A DNA stretch of 50,898 nucleotides from a bacterium (GCA_016125085.1 WGMM01000037.1:1-50898); one strand, 5' to 3'; shown: positions 25,736-36,040, numbered from the stretch's first letter. Notes: generated from the sequence alone by a model not told the origin. Made by a program: numbers and translations.

Positions 25736-26773
25736 ATGGGCGAACAGGACCCCCGGACGGAACTCGACCTCGAAAATCCGCCGCATGGCGAAGCCGAGGA
25801 CATCGAAGCCTGCGTGCGCCTGATTCAGGAGATCATGCGTCTCGGCCCCAGGCCGATGATGCGGGGCCAGCATGCCAAAAGCACCGGCGACGTGAAGGCC
25901 CGACTGATCGTCGACCCCGCCCGCCCCGCCGAAACCCGGTTCGGCATTTTCGAATCGGACCGCACTTATGACGCCATCGTACGATTTTCGAACGGTGCAG
26001 GTTCGATGAGTCCCGACACCCGGGCCGACGCTCGCGGGATGGCGATCAAGGTGCTGGGCGTCTCGGGCCCCCGGGCTTTCGAAGAAGCCGGGGACACCGA
26101 TACCCAGGACTTCGTGATGATCAATTTCCCCCAGTTTCCGGTTCGAAATGCGCATGAGTATCGCAAGTTCATGGAATCGCGCCTGAAATACATCGGCCTG
26201 CTCGGCCAGGCCGGCAATGCGATCGGTCAATTGCTGTTTTTCGTCCCGTTCCGGCTCGGTCAGTTTCTTCGTGTCGGCCGCAAGCTCATCGGGACGAGCC
26301 GCAGCCCGCTCGTGGAACGGTACTGGAGCATGTCGCCCTATCGTCTCGGCCCGCGTGCGATCAAATTCTCCCTCGTTCCTCATCCTGTCAATTCCGAAGC
26401 ACTCCCGGCCAATCCATCGAAGGATGTCCATTCGGCCGATCAGCTTTCCCGTGTGCTGGCCGATCATCTTCGAGCCGAAGAGGCCCGGTTCGATTTCGTC
26501 GTTCAATTTCGAAATGACCCGAAGTCGATGCCGATCGAGGATCCGACGGTACTCTGGGACGAATCGATTTCGAAACCGGTGAAGGTCGCCACGCTGATCA
26601 TCGACCAGGCTGACCTGAATTCGCCCGAATCGATCGCCTTTCGAAAAGAGGTCGAAGCGATGTCGTTCAACCCCTGGCATGCGCTGGAAGCGCACAGGCC
26701 TCTGGGCGGAATCAACCGGCTGCGGAAACGGGTGTATCAGGAGAGCACGAAATTGCGCAGGGAATCGAGTTAA
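25736..26773 (+). CDS. Catalase-family (y4iL-like) heme protein
   Basis: A 345-residue member of the catalase superfamily, small y4iL-like branch. Blocks in order: MRGQHAKSTGDVKARLIV with the distal His, DAIVRFSNGAG, DARGMAIKVLGV, DTQDFVMINFPQFPV with the distal Asn, and SMSPYRLGPRAIKFSLVP carrying a Tyr near the proximal position. It is shorter than monofunctional catalases and lacks the wrapping and C-terminal regions. Relatives bind heme and may be peroxidases or lipid-hydroperoxide enzymes; activity here is unproven. The start is chosen at 25736 because the family alignment begins soon after and GAAAGGGC precedes it. No signal peptide. Confidence 0.78.
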   Translation: MGEQDPRTELDLENPPHGEAEDIEACVRLIQEIMRLGPRPMMRGQHAKSTGDVKARLIVDPARPAETRFGIFESDRTYDAIVRFSNGAGSMSPDTRADARGMAIKVLGVSGPRAFEEAGDTDTQDFVMINFPQFPVRNAHEYRKFMESRLKYIGLLGQAGNAIGQLLFFVPFRLGQFLRVGRKLIGTSRSPLVERYWSMSPYRLGPRAIKFSLVPHPVNSEALPANPSKDVHSADQLSRVLADHLRAEEARFDFVVQFRNDPKSMPIEDPTVLWDESISKPVKVATLIIDQADLNSPESIAFRKEVEAMSFNPWHALEAHRPLGGINRLRKRVYQESTKLRRESS

Positions 26774-27015
26774 AATCGAATCGGTCGTTTTCGATCGTCG
26801 GCCCAGGAGTGCCAAGAACCACGACATTCTCATTTCAGGTAACGATTCGGCGGTCCGTTCGATCGTCGGAAATCTCTGACAATCGCCACGTGCAGGAAAT
26901 TCGAAATTCCTGTGAAACTCGCTCGCGAAGCTTGCCGCGCGGCGGTTGCGTCTATAGCATGATGTCCGAAGCCAGCCACATACCCTCCGTTCGACCTCCG
27001 GGAGCAATCCGGCCC

Positions 27016-29730
27016 ATGCGACGCCCTCCTCGATGGATTCTCGCCCTTAGCGTTTCAGCCTTTACGGCCACGACGGCCGACCATGTTCAGGCTCAGGCAC
27101 TGATCAAGCCGCAGGAACAGACCAAACCGGCGGCGAAAAAGCCGCGTGTCATCCAGCATGACCACGATCACGATCATGACCATGCGGACAAGCACCCGCA
27201 CCTGCACCAGAAAGCTCAGGCCGTCATTCTGGACGAATCGAACTGGGACGAATTCGCCCCTTCCGGCAAAGAGGCTGACGCGATCTACGGCGACGTCGCC
27301 CTTGCCAACGCGAACATCACCGCCGTGATCGCCGCCCCCCTGCCCACCCGCAACGCCAACATGACCGTGCGGAACGTGGGCGGGCAGTTGATCGACCTGA
27401 CGGAAAACCGGGCCCTGAACGACCAGCTCAGCTGCTTTTACGCACTCAAGCGGCGGTTCGTGTTCGACGGCGTTTCCGTGAACAACACGACAGGCCAGCG
27501 GGTGGCGAACGGCAAGGTCGAGGAAACGTCGACGGGCGAAGTCCGTACGACCGGCACCGACCCGAAAACGGGCCTGAAGGCCGACCTGATCTATCGCCTG
27601 CAGAATCGTGACCGTTTCATTACGATCACTTCGAAAATCACCAACGCTTCCGAAGCCCCGGTCACGTTCGCCCTGGGCGACGATCTCAGGTTCGACGCGG
27701 GCAAGGAGACAGCCGCCCGGGCCGAAGACGGTAAGGGGCAGTTCCACTGGTTCGGCGACGAATACTGGGGCCAGGCTTATGCCGTGGTGCCCGATACGGG
27801 CTGGTCCGTCCGATCGAAAGCCGAAGCCCGCGTGCATGACCTGGCGTATACGAAAAATGGCAACGAAGCTGGCGAAATCACGCTGGCTGCGGGGGCGTCG
27901 TTCGAATTTACGCGGCGAATCTATGCCGCAGACAGCACGATGGCCGTTCAATCGCTGGCCATCGAAGGCCTGGGCGGAATGACGAAACTGGTGCAGGTGA
28001 CGGTTTCTGATGCCGCCGGAAATCTGGTGGAAGGGGCCCGCGTGCATGTCCGCGGCGGCGACCGCTTCTCTGGATGGGCCCGCACTGACTCGGAAGGTTT
28101 CATGACCACCACGTTGCCTCCGGGCACGTATTTCGCGACCGCCGAGGTGCAGGGTCACAAGTTGCGTGCCGACAATCCGCTGAAGATCGAAGTGCGGCCC
28201 AACATAGACAACACTCTCGGCAACGATCTCAAGCTGTTCGATTGGAATCCCGGGCTTGTCGCCGCGGCCGTGACGGACGGCGAAGGTCAGCCGATCGCGT
28301 GCAAGGTCGAATTCGTCGGCAGGGAAGGCACTGCGTCGCCGAACTTCGGGCCGGAGACTTCCGTTTACGGTGTTCGGAATTTGCGGTACACGCCTGACGG
28401 CACGTTCCGCCAGAAAATCAAACCGGGCGATTACACGGTGCGGGTCAGCCACGGGCCCGAATACGATGCCTGGACGGGCGAAATTACCGTGAAACCGGGC
28501 GAAGACACGCCCCTGAACGTGAAATTGAATCGCAGCGTGTTGACGCCGGGCTGGGTTTCGGCCGATTTTCACAGCCATTCGTCGCCCTCTGGCGACAATA
28601 CTTCGAGCCAGCTCGGACGGGTGTTGAATCTTGTGGCCGAGCATATTGAGTTCGCCCCCTGCACCGAGCACAACCGGGTGGAGACGTACGATCCCGAGAT
28701 CGCCGAATTGAAAGTCGGCCACGCGATCGCCACGGTTTCGGGCCTGGAACTGACGGGATCGCCCCTGCCATTGAATCACCAGAATGCATTTCCGCTGAAA
28801 TACGTACCGCGCATTCAAGACGGAGGCGCGCCGACGCCTGACGCCGACCCGAGCGTGCAGATCGACCGGCTCTTCCGCTGGAACGACGGCAGCGAGAAAC
28901 TGATCCAGCAGAATCATCCTGACATCGGCTGGCTGTTCTTCGACAAGAACGGCGACGGCAAGCCCGACGGCGGCTACGAAGGCCCCCGCAAGTTCATGGA
29001 CGTGATGGAAATTCACCCGATCGACATGGTCACTTCGATGACGCCGACGGTGGACTACGAAGGCCGGGAATCGACGAACCAGATGTTCGGCTGGTTGCAA
29101 TTGCTCAACCAGGGCTATCGCATTCCGGGCGTGGTCAACACCGATGCCCATTACAATTATCATGGCTCGGGGGGCTTGCGCAACTGGATCGCTTCGAAAA
29201 CCGACGACCCGGCGAAGATTGACCACATGGACATGGTGCACGCCGCCGAAAAGGGCCATCTGATCATGTCCAACGGGCCCTACCTGGAATTCTCCGTCCG
29301 GGAAAAAGGCCAGGAAACGGCAGTCATCGCCGGCTCGGACCTGGCGGCGAAATCGGGCGAAGTGACCGTCCGGCTGAAAGTGCAGTGCCCGAACTGGATC
29401 GACGTGAATCGCGTGCTCGTGCTCGTGAACGGCAAAATCGTACCGGGGCTGGATTTCCGCAAGGCCGAACATCCCGGCAAATTCCGCGAGGGCAGCGTGA
29501 AATTCGAAGCCGAAGTCGATTCGAAACTGGCGGCCGACGCCCACCTGATCGCCGTCGCAGTGGGTGAAGGGCTGAAAATCGGCCCGATGATGGGCCCGGA
29601 ATGGGGCAATCAAATGCCGGCGGCGGTTTCGAATCCGGTATTCGTGGACATCGACGGCAACGGCTTCACGCCGAATAAGGACACCCTGGGCCACCCGCTG
29701 CCTGTGAAGTTCGCGCCGAAGCCGAAATGA
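27016..29730 (+). CDS. CehA/McbA-family metallohydrolase with N-terminal His-rich segment
   Basis: A 904-residue exported protein of the CehA/McbA group (PHP-like metal-dependent hydrolases). The start at 27016 is favoured because GGAG lies 11 bases upstream and it gives a normal signal peptide (RWILALSVSAF, cleavage near VQAQA); ATGs at 26959 and 26962 are possible. After the signal comes a run HDHDHDHDHADKHPHLH that could bind zinc, nickel or copper. The middle has carboxypeptidase-regulatory-like beta domains (VSDAAGNLVEGARVHVRGG). The catalytic domain holds DFHSHSSPSGDN, CTEHNR, NHPD and NTDAHYNYHG as metal ligands. The substrate is unknown; the name comes from carbaryl/carbofuran hydrolases. 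A strong terminator follows. Confidence 0.82.
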   Translation: MRRPPRWILALSVSAFTATTADHVQAQALIKPQEQTKPAAKKPRVIQHDHDHDHDHADKHPHLHQKAQAVILDESNWDEFAPSGKEADAIYGDVALANANITAVIAAPLPTRNANMTVRNVGGQLIDLTENRALNDQLSCFYALKRRFVFDGVSVNNTTGQRVANGKVEETSTGEVRTTGTDPKTGLKADLIYRLQNRDRFITITSKITNASEAPVTFALGDDLRFDAGKETAARAEDGKGQFHWFGDEYWGQAYAVVPDTGWSVRSKAEARVHDLAYTKNGNEAGEITLAAGASFEFTRRIYAADSTMAVQSLAIEGLGGMTKLVQVTVSDAAGNLVEGARVHVRGGDRFSGWARTDSEGFMTTTLPPGTYFATAEVQGHKLRADNPLKIEVRPNIDNTLGNDLKLFDWNPGLVAAAVTDGEGQPIACKVEFVGREGTASPNFGPETSVYGVRNLRYTPDGTFRQKIKPGDYTVRVSHGPEYDAWTGEITVKPGEDTPLNVKLNRSVLTPGWVSADFHSHSSPSGDNTSSQLGRVLNLVAEHIEFAPCTEHNRVETYDPEIAELKVGHAIATVSGLELTGSPLPLNHQNAFPLKYVPRIQDGGAPTPDADPSVQIDRLFRWNDGSEKLIQQNHPDIGWLFFDKNGDGKPDGGYEGPRKFMDVMEIHPIDMVTSMTPTVDYEGRESTNQMFGWLQLLNQGYRIPGVVNTDAHYNYHGSGGLRNWIASKTDDPAKIDHMDMVHAAEKGHLIMSNGPYLEFSVREKGQETAVIAGSDLAAKSGEVTVRLKVQCPNWIDVNRVLVLVNGKIVPGLDFRKAEHPGKFREGSVKFEAEVDSKLAADAHLIAVAVGEGLKIGPMMGPEWGNQMPAAVSNPVFVDIDGNGFTPNKDTLGHPLPVKFAPKPK

Positions 29731-29775
29731 GCCGGCCGGGGCCAGTGCATTACCACTCGGGAATGCCATCTCACG

Positions 29776-29807
29776 AATCGCGACGAACCCTGGTTCGTCG
29801 CGATTTT
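29776..29807 (+). terminator. Strong terminator after CehA-type gene
   Basis: A 14-bp perfect stem (AATCGCGACGAACC at 29776-29789 and its complement at 29792-29805) with the run TTTTCTT directly after. It lies 45 bases past the stop of the metallohydrolase gene. Confidence 0.8.
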
Positions 29808-30016
29808 CTTCGTTCGCATGAGCAAAGACTTATGTCGTTTTCCAATCATTTCGGGCAGATTCCGGGCTTGACCGATCCACGAATTCGCGGATGATCGTAG
29901 CGTTGACCCTATGAATTCGCACCTTCGGCGAAACGGATTCCCGAAGCGACTACTTCTCAAGTACGGCCCTTTTTTCGCACCCAATCGTTCGTACACCTCG
30001 TGAAAGGATTCACGTC

Positions 30017-33000
30017 ATGCGATTTTCGCATCTTCGTTCCGCCTGTTCCCTGTTTGCTTCTCGAAGTCATCGTGCCGCATCGCAACGCTCGAACCGGTCC
30101 AGAACTCGCCGGTTGCATCTTCTTGCCGAATCGCTGGAAAGCCGCGAAGTTCCCGCCACCATCACGTGGGACGGCGGCGCCGGCTCGATGAATTTCTTCG
30201 ATGCCGCGAACTGGAATACGGAAAAAGTGCCGGGCGAGCAGGATGATGTCGTGATTCCCGTGCTGGCCAACGGCGCCGGGGTGATCGTCAATGGCGACGT
30301 GCGCGTGGCCAGCATCGATGCCAAAGCCCCGCTCGTCATCTCGACCTGGATGAAGCCCGGGCCACAGGGCGTTGCATCGCAAATGGTTTCGTCGACGATC
30401 ACGTTCCTGGGCAACAGGGCGTCGACATTGAAAGACGTGGTATATGACGTGAACGTGGCCGTGGACGCGCCGACACAGCGGCAGATCGTGCTGCAGACCG
30501 GCCCCGAGAACTGGTCGAGCGTGACGATCACGGGCCGGATCGGCACCGTGTCGGACGCCGCGCCGACCGACCCGCGAGCTGTCGGGCTGAAACTGCTGGC
30601 GCTGCGGCCCGATGGCGTCGGGGCAAGGTCTGCGCCTTACGATACGGCAAATTTCCTGGTCACCGATTCGGCCGTTCACTTCGGGATTTCGAGCCTCGAA
30701 TACGCCGCGCAGGGCAGCGCTTCCATTTATGTGAACACACGTGATAACCCGGGCTTCGTCGACGTCACCATGCGCGCTTACGACGGCGGCAAGATCTTCA
30801 ATGCGGTTATTTCGTCCATTCGGGTTTCGGATACGTCAACGGGAACGGATCGGGGGATCGTGATTCGCGGTGGCGGCGAAATCGAACTGCCGAATCTCTA
30901 CAAGCTGGAAAGCCCGCAAACCGGCCGTAGCCAGATTCGGCTGGAAGGAACACCGACCACACAGGCCGCGTTCTACACCTCATGGATGCAGGAGCTTACG
31001 AATCTCGACGTTCGCATCGGCGACGGTTCGGCTTCGACCACGAGGTTCGGAAACGCGGTCTGGACGAGCGTCAAACGTAACGGATGGATTTGGACGTTCA
31101 CTCCGATCGGTATCGGACGAATGCGGAACGTCGACTGGGTCTACGACCAGTCCGGCACGAATTATGGCGAATTCCGGGCGTCAGAGATCATCGATTCGAC
31201 TATCGTTTCCAGGTCGGGGATGCTGGAATTCGGCATCGGTTCGACATCCGGTCAGATCGATTCGAATGTGCTGTTTCGAGCCGATGGCCCGAATGCCATC
31301 ATGATCTTGCGCGGCACCACGATCGGCGGCAAGCTGGCGGACGGCGAGGTCATGAAGTTCGAAGCCAGGAAACGGGGCACAGTCGAAATTCGGGCATTGT
31401 CGCTGGAAAACACCGATTGGGCGACTTCGACGGGCGAGTTGCAATTGAGCGCCACCGACGGAGTCATCCGTCTGCTGGGCCGTGATGCAGGTAAAGGCAT
31501 CGCCGTTTCAGGCGTGGTCGTCGATCTGCCCGAATCGGGCGCGATCGCCATGGACCAGACGACATTCCCCCATTTCGAAACCATCCGCGGCTGGGACGGC
31601 AAAACGGGCAAGCTCTTTTCGAACTCGTTCTGGTCACTCGCGATCGGCCGCTACGACCAGGCCCAGTACACCGAGACGATCGTCGAACCCAACGGCACGA
31701 CGCGGCAGGTGGTGCACACTTCGAACCGGTTCCGAATGGCGGACATCGTGCCTTCCAGTACCATTTCCTACTTGTTCGTGCCGGAAGGCAGGAATCCGAA
31801 CGACCTGATCGAAGTGGGCACCTGGAAGCCCGCTTCGGGCGTGCCGCAGCCGGGAACGAACACCTGGACGGGTGCAGGCGGTAATTTCATTTTCGACGAT
31901 CCGAAAAACTGGTCCGGCGGGTTCGTGCCGAACGAGAGCACGGACGTCGTCATCCCGGCCCTGCCGAACGGCGCGGCCGTGCAGATTCGTGGCGACGTCA
32001 CGCTACGAAGCATTCGGTCGGACGCTCCGGTAAACATCACATCCCGGCAATACAGTCCCTACGAGAGCAAAGACGGCAAACTGACCGTCACCGGCGGTTC
32101 TTCGTATTTGACGGACGTCAGATTCTTCGCCAACGAGCAGACGAAGATGGATTTGACGGCGACCGGTTCCGGCACGAGCCTGGAAATTCGCGGTCGAACG
32201 ATCAGCGAAGTCGCACCCGGAAAGTCCGCCATGAGTAGCTACTGGGGCGAGACGTTGAATTTCCTGGCCCAGGGCGGGGCAAGAATCAAGTTCCCGAACT
32301 TCCTGCAATCCGGTTTCGAGAACTTGAACTTCCAGGCGACAGACACGGCGTCATCGATCGAGATCTCGGGTATCGATCTGAATTCCCAAAAGGCCGGCGT
32401 GAAATTCCTGGCATCATCGGGTGGCGAAATCCGTTTTTCGGATTTGACGAGCTTCGTCGAACCGTACAATTACGGGTGGTCATTACAGTTCGTGACCGAA
32501 GGTGGGACGATTCGGCTTCCACAGCTGCAAAGTGTCACGGGCGGATCGTTTCGATCGACCGGCACCGCGACTTCGCCCGGCCTGATCGACACGCCGGCGC
32601 TCGTTTCAGCTCAGTCACTGAACGTGCAGATCGGCGACACCACGAACGGTTATGCCGCGGGCTGGAACGCTCTGAAGCTGGAATCGCTCGTCAAGAGCAC
32701 GCTGATCCACAACGCGGCGGCGAGCACGCTGAAACTGCCTTCGATCAAGACGCTCGACATGTCGAATCTCGAGGCGAGAAAGGGATTCGTCGAGATCACT
32801 GTCGCGAACGGCATCGATCTGGGCAATTTTCGCCAGGACACGACCTGGAGCAGCACGGGCCCGCTTTCGTCGCTTTCGATTCGAACGCCGAAGATTCGCG
32901 GCCAGCTCGGCCAGGGCAATTTCTTCCGGATCGAGGCGACCGGCGGCGGTGTCGTCAATTTGCAGACCGACGAACTGATCGACGAGAACTTCGGCAAGGA

Positions 33001-35296
33001 AAGCGGCGGGCTGTTCCTGAAAGCCGCCACCGAGGGCGTTTTACGGGCTGATGCCATTCACACAGCGGGCACGATCGTTCAAGTGTATCGGGACGGCATC
33101 ATGGCGTTCGACAATGCCATCGACGCCCGGTTCAAGAGCCTGATGGGCGATGACAGCCTCTCCGGTAGGTTCTATGCGGCGAAGATGGTCTCGCTCACCG
33201 TCGATTCCCAATATGGCGAGAAACCATGGAAGCTGCTCGACGATCCCGAGGATTTCGCTTTCGGCGGATTCGACATGAATGGGTTCTTCGCCCCGAACCT
33301 CGAACATGTCAACAGCCGTTATGTGAAGATGGGCAACTGGCAGCCGAAGTTCGCTACATTTCGAAACGTCTCATGGGACGGCGGTGCCGGTACGAACCGC
33401 TGGAGCGACGCGGCGAACTGGTCCGACGACCGTCTGCCCGGGCCGAATACGACGGTGGTGATTCCCGCGCAGGCGGGGTGGTCCGAAATCGTCGTCGACA
33501 TCGGTGTGAACGTGCGCAGCGTGGAAAGCCTCGAACCGCTGCGCATCGAGCCCGTGTTCGAACTCGCGCCGATCGAGTTTAAAGTCACAGCCGGGGCCTC
33601 GGTCCTGCACGGCGGAATCAAAATGAAATCGGCCATGATCACCACGGCAAATTCGGGCACCACGCTCGACATTTACGGGGCGACGATCACGGGCAACGTG
33701 CCGAACGGCATGCAGAATTCGTATGAAGCGAACGAACCGGTGCCGGCCCGCTTCAGCGCGACCGACGGCTCATGGCTGTTCGTGCATGACCTGACGACGA
33801 TCAGCGGCATTTATGCCGCGATCAGGTTCGAGTCGAAGGGCGGCGGTTCGCGGCTCATCTTCCCGAGCCTGAACACGATCGATCTCGAAACGGCCCGTGT
33901 CTCGGCGAATCGCAGCAAGCTCGAATGGACAGCCACCGGCCGGGCCGAAATCGACGTGCCGCAATTACGCACGGCGAAAGCCGACAGCATCAAGATCAAT
34001 ATCGACAATTCCTGGATTTCGAGCCCGAAGCTGACCGGCATCGCCCGGGCCGATATCCGAGTCGCCGACCCGACGGACGACGGAGTTCGTCACGCCGACT
34101 GGATTTTCGGCGATCTGACATCTCTCAGGAATTCTCGCATCCGGTATGTCGGGGCCGACATCACGGCGTCGTTCGATCGCGTGACGGACATCGACGGAAC
34201 CGAAATCGACGTAACCGGTTCGAAAGTCTATTTCCCGGCCGTCGATACGATCACTTTCGGCAATTACTGGGATCTGAAGGAACTTTTTCCTGAGAGGATG
34301 CAGCGATTCGGCTATTTCGTACGGGGCGCTTCGGCGCTCCTCGAAATTCGAGCCAATTCGCTGAACCGCCCCAAGGCCTATGGCATAGAATTCGAAATCG
34401 ACACGACCGATGCGTTGATCACGCTGAACATTCCGGCCATCACGTCGGACACCCCGTTAGCTCCGGATAGCGGCACGTTCACCTTCAAGGCCAGCGGCAA
34501 CGGCGTCATTCGTTCGAGTGCGACGACGATTTCGAACGTACGTATCCGAACGAGCGGGAACGGGGCCGTCGCACTGGATCAAGTCCAGCACGGCAAGTTC
34601 GCTCAGGTCGACCAGGACCCGGCCGCACCAGGTGGCCGGCTCTATGCTTCGAACATGGAACTGATGACGGTTTCGAATCCGGACTGGAAGGCGAACGCCA
34701 ACCTGAACATGATCGTCGCCCCGAAATTGCGCATGATCAACGGCAATTTCGAATCGGTCGCGAATCCGTTCCCGCTGCTGGAATCGATCACGGGGAATAT
34801 CCTGCTGAAACATGAGCCAGGCACGCCCGTTTCGCAGATCACGGTGTTCGACACCCCGAGATTCGGCACGATCCGGAATCTCGTCGTCCGAATGGAAGCG
34901 GGCGTGACCTGGCCGCAGCTCAAGGCCCAGTCTGACTGGTCAGGCAATGGCGTCAGTGCTTATCGCATCAATGCCGACGGTTCGCAAACGCAACTGTTCC
35001 CCGGATTCAAGGACTCCGGCGGCCAGCCGGTCGTCATGTCCGTAAGCCTGGCCAGTGTCGAAGCGCCGCAACCCGCCGCGGCCCAGGCGAAGACCACGCC
35101 CGTCGCCGTGCCTAAGGCCGCCGCCAACGCCAAAACCGTGGCCAGGCCGAAAGCCGTCGCGGCGAAGCCCAGGGCCGTCGCCAAACCGAAGCCCGTCGCG
35201 GCAAAGCCGAAGAGCGTCGCAGTCAAGCCCGCACCCGCGCCGAGAAAGGCCGTCGCGGTTGCGAAACCGGCGGCAAAAGCGGTCGCCAGGCGATAA
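30017..35296 (+). CDS. Giant secreted repeat protein with LESREVP motif and basic Ala/Lys/Pro tail
   Basis: A 1759-residue protein. A basic N-terminus is followed by AESLESREVPATITW, the LEPR-XLL-type signature of exported planctomycete proteins. Three related modules open with a tryptophan-rich cap: TWDGGAGSMNFFDAANWN near residue 50, WTGAGGNFIFDDPKNWSGG near 615 and SWDGGAGTNRWSDAANWSDD near 1118. Each is followed by a VVIP strand and long beta-helix-like sequence without catalytic motifs. The last 75 or so residues are almost only Ala, Lys, Pro, Val and Arg (KAVAAKPRAVAKPKPVAAKP), like a histone-H1-type tail. AAAGGA precedes the ATG. A surface or matrix adhesin seems likely; the tail is unusual and could bind polyanions. 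Confidence 0.75.
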   Translation: MRFSHLRSACSLFASRSHRAASQRSNRSRTRRLHLLAESLESREVPATITWDGGAGSMNFFDAANWNTEKVPGEQDDVVIPVLANGAGVIVNGDVRVASIDAKAPLVISTWMKPGPQGVASQMVSSTITFLGNRASTLKDVVYDVNVAVDAPTQRQIVLQTGPENWSSVTITGRIGTVSDAAPTDPRAVGLKLLALRPDGVGARSAPYDTANFLVTDSAVHFGISSLEYAAQGSASIYVNTRDNPGFVDVTMRAYDGGKIFNAVISSIRVSDTSTGTDRGIVIRGGGEIELPNLYKLESPQTGRSQIRLEGTPTTQAAFYTSWMQELTNLDVRIGDGSASTTRFGNAVWTSVKRNGWIWTFTPIGIGRMRNVDWVYDQSGTNYGEFRASEIIDSTIVSRSGMLEFGIGSTSGQIDSNVLFRADGPNAIMILRGTTIGGKLADGEVMKFEARKRGTVEIRALSLENTDWATSTGELQLSATDGVIRLLGRDAGKGIAVSGVVVDLPESGAIAMDQTTFPHFETIRGWDGKTGKLFSNSFWSLAIGRYDQAQYTETIVEPNGTTRQVVHTSNRFRMADIVPSSTISYLFVPEGRNPNDLIEVGTWKPASGVPQPGTNTWTGAGGNFIFDDPKNWSGGFVPNESTDVVIPALPNGAAVQIRGDVTLRSIRSDAPVNITSRQYSPYESKDGKLTVTGGSSYLTDVRFFANEQTKMDLTATGSGTSLEIRGRTISEVAPGKSAMSSYWGETLNFLAQGGARIKFPNFLQSGFENLNFQATDTASSIEISGIDLNSQKAGVKFLASSGGEIRFSDLTSFVEPYNYGWSLQFVTEGGTIRLPQLQSVTGGSFRSTGTATSPGLIDTPALVSAQSLNVQIGDTTNGYAAGWNALKLESLVKSTLIHNAAASTLKLPSIKTLDMSNLEARKGFVEITVANGIDLGNFRQDTTWSSTGPLSSLSIRTPKIRGQLGQGNFFRIEATGGGVVNLQTDELIDENFGKESGGLFLKAATEGVLRADAIHTAGTIVQVYRDGIMAFDNAIDARFKSLMGDDSLSGRFYAAKMVSLTVDSQYGEKPWKLLDDPEDFAFGGFDMNGFFAPNLEHVNSRYVKMGNWQPKFATFRNVSWDGGAGTNRWSDAANWSDDRLPGPNTTVVIPAQAGWSEIVVDIGVNVRSVESLEPLRIEPVFELAPIEFKVTAGASVLHGGIKMKSAMITTANSGTTLDIYGATITGNVPNGMQNSYEANEPVPARFSATDGSWLFVHDLTTISGIYAAIRFESKGGGSRLIFPSLNTIDLETARVSANRSKLEWTATGRAEIDVPQLRTAKADSIKINIDNSWISSPKLTGIARADIRVADPTDDGVRHADWIFGDLTSLRNSRIRYVGADITASFDRVTDIDGTEIDVTGSKVYFPAVDTITFGNYWDLKELFPERMQRFGYFVRGASALLEIRANSLNRPKAYGIEFEIDTTDALITLNIPAITSDTPLAPDSGTFTFKASGNGVIRSSATTISNVRIRTSGNGAVALDQVQHGKFAQVDQDPAAPGGRLYASNMELMTVSNPDWKANANLNMIVAPKLRMINGNFESVANPFPLLESITGNILLKHEPGTPVSQITVFDTPRFGTIRNLVVRMEAGVTWPQLKAQSDWSGNGVSAYRINADGSQTQLFPGFKDSGGQPVVMSVSLASVEAPQPAAAQAKTTPVAVPKAAANAKTVARPKAVAAKPRAVAKPKPVAAKPKSVAVKPAPAPRKAVAVAKPAAKAVARR

Positions 35297-35316
35297 TTAC
35301 ACGTATTGAGGAACGT

Positions 35317-35343
35317 GGCCGGACGTCGTCCACAAGTCCGGCC
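35317..35343. terminator. Hairpin between convergent genes
   Basis: An 8-bp stem (GGCCGGAC at 35317-35324 with GTCCGGCC at 35336-35343) and an 11-base loop, placed between the giant protein gene and the convergent LON-domain gene, whose stop is at 35348. It can serve both strands; no long T-run. Confidence 0.55.
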
Positions 35344-35347
35344 GATT

Positions 35348-36040
35348 TCAATTCAGGCTGAAGCTCGGCGGGTAGCCGTCCTTCGGCTCGATATCGGTGA
35401 TCAGGTCAGGCGTGAGAGGCCGCAGGATACGCAACAGGGCCTCGACCCGTTCCGGCACGCGAGCTTCTTCGATCAATGCCTGCTTGAGGAACGAGGGGAG
35501 TGTCAAAGCCTGGGCGACCAGGTCGGACAGTACGCCGTTATCGGCCCGCTGCTTCACGGCTCGTCTCAGGGCGGCCGTCATGGCATCGCCCGAATCATGC
35601 TTTTTCAGCAGTTCCAGGAACCGGTCCGTCAGTTCGGCCGCGCAGCCCGGGTGCACTTCGGCGGCCTGGGTGTCGTCGAGCAGGGTGACACGGGCTTCGC
35701 GGTAAAGCTTGTCGGGGCGGCGGAATTCGTCGTCCAGCCGAACCCGCTTGAGCCCTGCCAGGAGCATGTTGTAGCGGCCGTCGGCGAGCCTTTCATGCAT
35801 GATGATCTGCCCCAGGCAGCCGACCGTTTCCAGTGCAGGGCCACGAAGGGTGTCCTCTTTCGGATTACGAGGCTGAACGATGGTGATCAGCTTGTCCGAC
35901 ATGAGGGCATCGTGGGTCATCTGCCGGTATCGCGGTTCGAAGATGTGCAGAGGCAGAACCGCGTGCGGGAACATGACGACCCCGCTCAGCGGGAAAAGTC
36001 GCGTGATTCCGGCAAACGTATTCGGGTCGAATTCCTGCAT
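35348..36040 (-). CDS. Stand-alone LON substrate-binding (LonN) domain protein
   Basis: A 230-residue protein consisting of the N-terminal substrate-binding domain of Lon protease without ATPase or peptidase parts. The hallmark is LFPLSGVVMFPHAVLPLHIFEPRYRQM at about residues 15-41, followed by the barrel segments GCLGQIIMHERLADGRYNMLLAGLKRVRL and a helical C-terminal half. Free-standing LonN proteins are widespread and may be adaptors, but their role is unproven. The ATG at 36040 gives the typical short leader. Divergent from the endonuclease III gene. Confidence 0.85.
   Translation of the reverse strand: MQEFDPNTFAGITRLFPLSGVVMFPHAVLPLHIFEPRYRQMTHDALMSDKLITIVQPRNPKEDTLRGPALETVGCLGQIIMHERLADGRYNMLLAGLKRVRLDDEFRRPDKLYREARVTLLDDTQAAEVHPGCAAELTDRFLELLKKHDSGDAMTAALRRAVKQRADNGVLSDLVAQALTLPSFLKQALIEEARVPERVEALLRILRPLTPDLITDIEPKDGYPPSFSLN

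Noticed and set aside
27055..29769. A long open frame on the minus strand, opposite the CehA-type gene, 904 codons
   Set aside because: It mirrors the codon structure of the plus-strand gene in high-GC DNA, is Arg/His/Val-rich without family motifs, and the plus-strand product has a signal peptide and clear metal motifs.
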